NCBI GenBank assembly: GCA_026627385.1
Contig: JAPNUR010000010.1
Span: 1-64,000, forward strand
Source: Bacillota bacterium
Lineage (GTDB): Bacteria > Bacillota > Sulfobacillia > Sulfobacillales > Sulfobacillaceae
Reading direction: 5' to 3'
DNA length: 64,000 bases
The notes beneath the pieces are model-generated. The model searched no databases, was not told the DNA's origin, and saw only the letters and a program-made list of their open reading frames with translations. Position numbers and translations under genes: made by a program. Positions 62,724-64,000 of the stretch are shown here, piece after piece. The number at the start of each line of letters is the position of its first letter. Positions within the stretch are counted from its first letter, which is position 1.

Positions 62724-63865
62724 TCTGCTACCGTCCCATCGGCATTCCGCCACACCGGGTTTCGCCACCGATGTCCGATCTGCGCCTGCTCGCGTACGTA
62801 ATCTTCGTTAATCTCAATGCCGAGACCCGGGCCGTCCGGAATCGCTAAAAAGCCATCATCCATCCGAAACACGGTGCGCGTCATCAAATAGTCGAGGAGA
62901 TCATTGCCTTGATTATAATGAATTCCCAAACTTTGTTCCTGGATAAAGACATTGGGCGTCACCGCGTCCACTTGCAAACACGCCGCCAATGCAATAGGTC
63001 CCAAAGGGCAATGCGGCGCCACCGCGACATCATAGCTTTCAGCCATCGCGGCAATTTTGCGAACCTCGGAAATGCCGCCCGCGTGGGATAAATCGGGTTG
63101 GATAATGTCCACATAGCCTGCCTGCAACACGGGTCGAAAATCCCAGCGCGAATACCGGCGCTCGCCCGTGGCAATGGGTATGGTCGTATGGCGAACAATT
63201 TCCCGAAGCGCCTCATCGTGTTCAGGCAGCACGGGTTCTTCGATGAATAAGAGATCGTACGGCTCTAGCTCGCGTGCTAAGACTTTGGCCATCGCCTTGT
63301 GCACCCGCCCGTGAAAATCAACGGCGATCCCGCACGTCCGCCCGACTGCCTCGCGAACGCTGGCCACCCGCTCAATGACCGCATCAACCTTGGCAGGCCC
63401 GTCAATGTAATGCAATTCGTCGGTCGCATTCATTTTCACCGCACGATACCCTTCGGCAACTCTCGCGCGTGCCGCCTGTCCCACATCGGCCGGGCGATCG
63501 CCCCCAATCCAGGCGTACACGCGCACGCGCTCCCGCACGCGACCTCCCATGAGTTGATAAACGGGTAGGTTGTACCGCTTTCCTTTAATGTCCCACAGCG
63601 CCTGATCGATGCCAGCTATCGCGCTCATCAACACCGGGCCGCCGCGATAAAAGCGGCCGCGATAGAGCGTCTGCCAAATATCCTCAATGTCGTCGGGATC
63701 GCGGCCCACCACGTATTCCTTGGCCTCTTCGATGGCCGCCCGCACCGTCTCCGCATGCCCTTCGACAATGGGTTCTCCCCAGCCCACCAAGCCGTCGTCA
63801 GTGGTCATTTTTAAAAATAACCATCGCGGCGGAACTAAAAAGGCTTCCAATGACGCCACGCGCAT
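62717..63865 (-). CDS. Enolase-superfamily sugar acid dehydratase (galactonate dehydratase type)
   Basis: Starting at ATG 63865 (GAAGGAG upstream) the protein has 382 residues, the size of DgoD. Metal and catalytic regions seen are D-F-H-G-R-V near 182-187, E-E-P near 208-210 and G-E-R near 235-237; A-P-H-C-P-L-G-P is near 284-291. This pattern is that of D-galactonate dehydratases. Coupling with a lactonase-like gene suggests a sugar-acid catabolic pair. Confidence 0.9.
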   Translation of the reverse strand: MRVASLEAFLVPPRWLFLKMTTDDGLVGWGEPIVEGHAETVRAAIEEAKEYVVGRDPDDIEDIWQTLYRGRFYRGGPVLMSAIAGIDQALWDIKGKRYNLPVYQLMGGRVRERVRVYAWIGGDRPADVGQAARARVAEGYRAVKMNATDELHYIDGPAKVDAVIERVASVREAVGRTCGIAVDFHGRVHKAMAKVLARELEPYDLLFIEEPVLPEHDEALREIVRHTTIPIATGERRYSRWDFRPVLQAGYVDIIQPDLSHAGGISEVRKIAAMAESYDVAVAPHCPLGPIALAACLQVDAVTPNVFIQEQSLGIHYNQGNDLLDYLMTRTVFRMDDGFLAIPDGPGLGIEINEDYVREQAQIGHRWRNPVWRNADGTVAEW

Positions 63866-64000
63866 GGCTCGCACTCCTTCGTTGCCCGGCGTAATCTTCG
63901 CTACTCCCGTGACGGCGGGCAAAAGTCGCCCCCCGCTGCTATCCTACACGCTATACTACAGGTTTGTCTCACTTAAATTTCCCAATCGCCTGAGTTTATC
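63866..64000. other. Promoter region of the dehydratase gene
   Basis: No gene is seen in the last 135 bases. The minus-strand promoter of the 63865 gene should lie here or just beyond the window. Confidence 0.35.

Noticed and set aside
1-64000. CRISPR array, prophage or defence island
   Set aside because: No regularly spaced repeats, phage structural genes, restriction or abortive-infection genes were recognised; the only defence-like items are two broken toxin-antitoxin loci.

Overview
This 64 kb window is a chromosomal segment of a moderately GC-rich, Gram-positive-type bacterium. Evidence for Bacillota: a yhbH-spoVR-prkA operon, an S-box (SAM-I) leader on a methionine operon, an M-box leader on an NRAMP-type transporter, an MntR repressor, a KimA-type K+ transporter, a YitJ-type fusion, a pyruvate kinase with the extra C-terminal PEP-utilizer domain, and strong GGAGG ribosome sites. 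The gene mix (aerobic CO-dehydrogenase-like Mo-hydroxylase, ArsB, sulfocyanin-free oxidative metabolism, many dehydrogenases) fits an acidophilic Sulfobacillus-like organism, but that genus assignment is inference.

Layout. 0-7 kb: debris of an ISL3-like insertion sequence on both sides of two tRNAs, the prkA module and a tRNA-Val, then a decayed hicBA toxin-antitoxin locus. 7-11.4 kb: a SAM-I riboswitch-controlled methionine operon with a split MetE-like pair and a homocysteine methyltransferase/MTHFR fusion. 11.4-14.4 kb: a possible TnpB remnant and two cell-surface genes. 14.5-20.2 kb: a three-subunit molybdenum hydroxylase (coxLMS order) coupled to a prolyl oligopeptidase. 20.2-25.7 kb: mntR, a lipoprotein, membrane proteins, a flavin split-barrel protein and an S9 peptidase relative without its nucleophile. 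25.68-25.77 kb: a 95-nt tRNA with the architecture of a selenocysteine tRNA but with a Cys anticodon (GCA) and U73. 26-28 kb: M-box riboswitch, NRAMP-related magnesium transporter and a small membrane protein. 28.1-29.5 kb: an intact ISL3-like element with an 8-bp target duplication. 29.6-43 kb: pirin, ArsB, KimA, a heterodimeric ABC exporter, aldose epimerase, FolC, P450 and aldo/keto reductase. 43.4-46.7 kb: thrC-thrB convergent with lysC. 46.9-52 kb: SDR, secreted unknown, a NicO/RcnA-like membrane protein, pyruvate kinase. 52-55.8 kb: a tungstate/molybdate ABC importer with an operon-encoded HTH + binding-domain regulator. 55.8-60.1 kb: an IclR-headed six-gene operon of unknown pathway. 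60.2-64 kb: divergent Lgt, a decayed DUF2281/PemK locus, an MBL-fold hydrolase and a galactonate-dehydratase-type enolase.

How the parts fit: the Mo/W importer could supply the cofactor metal for the Mo-hydroxylase; the riboswitches tie methionine synthesis to SAM and the NRAMP-like importer to Mg2+; MntR implies separate Mn2+ control. The most unusual item is the Sec-like tRNA with Cys identity elements. No CRISPR array, rRNA operon, prophage or recognisable defence island was seen.
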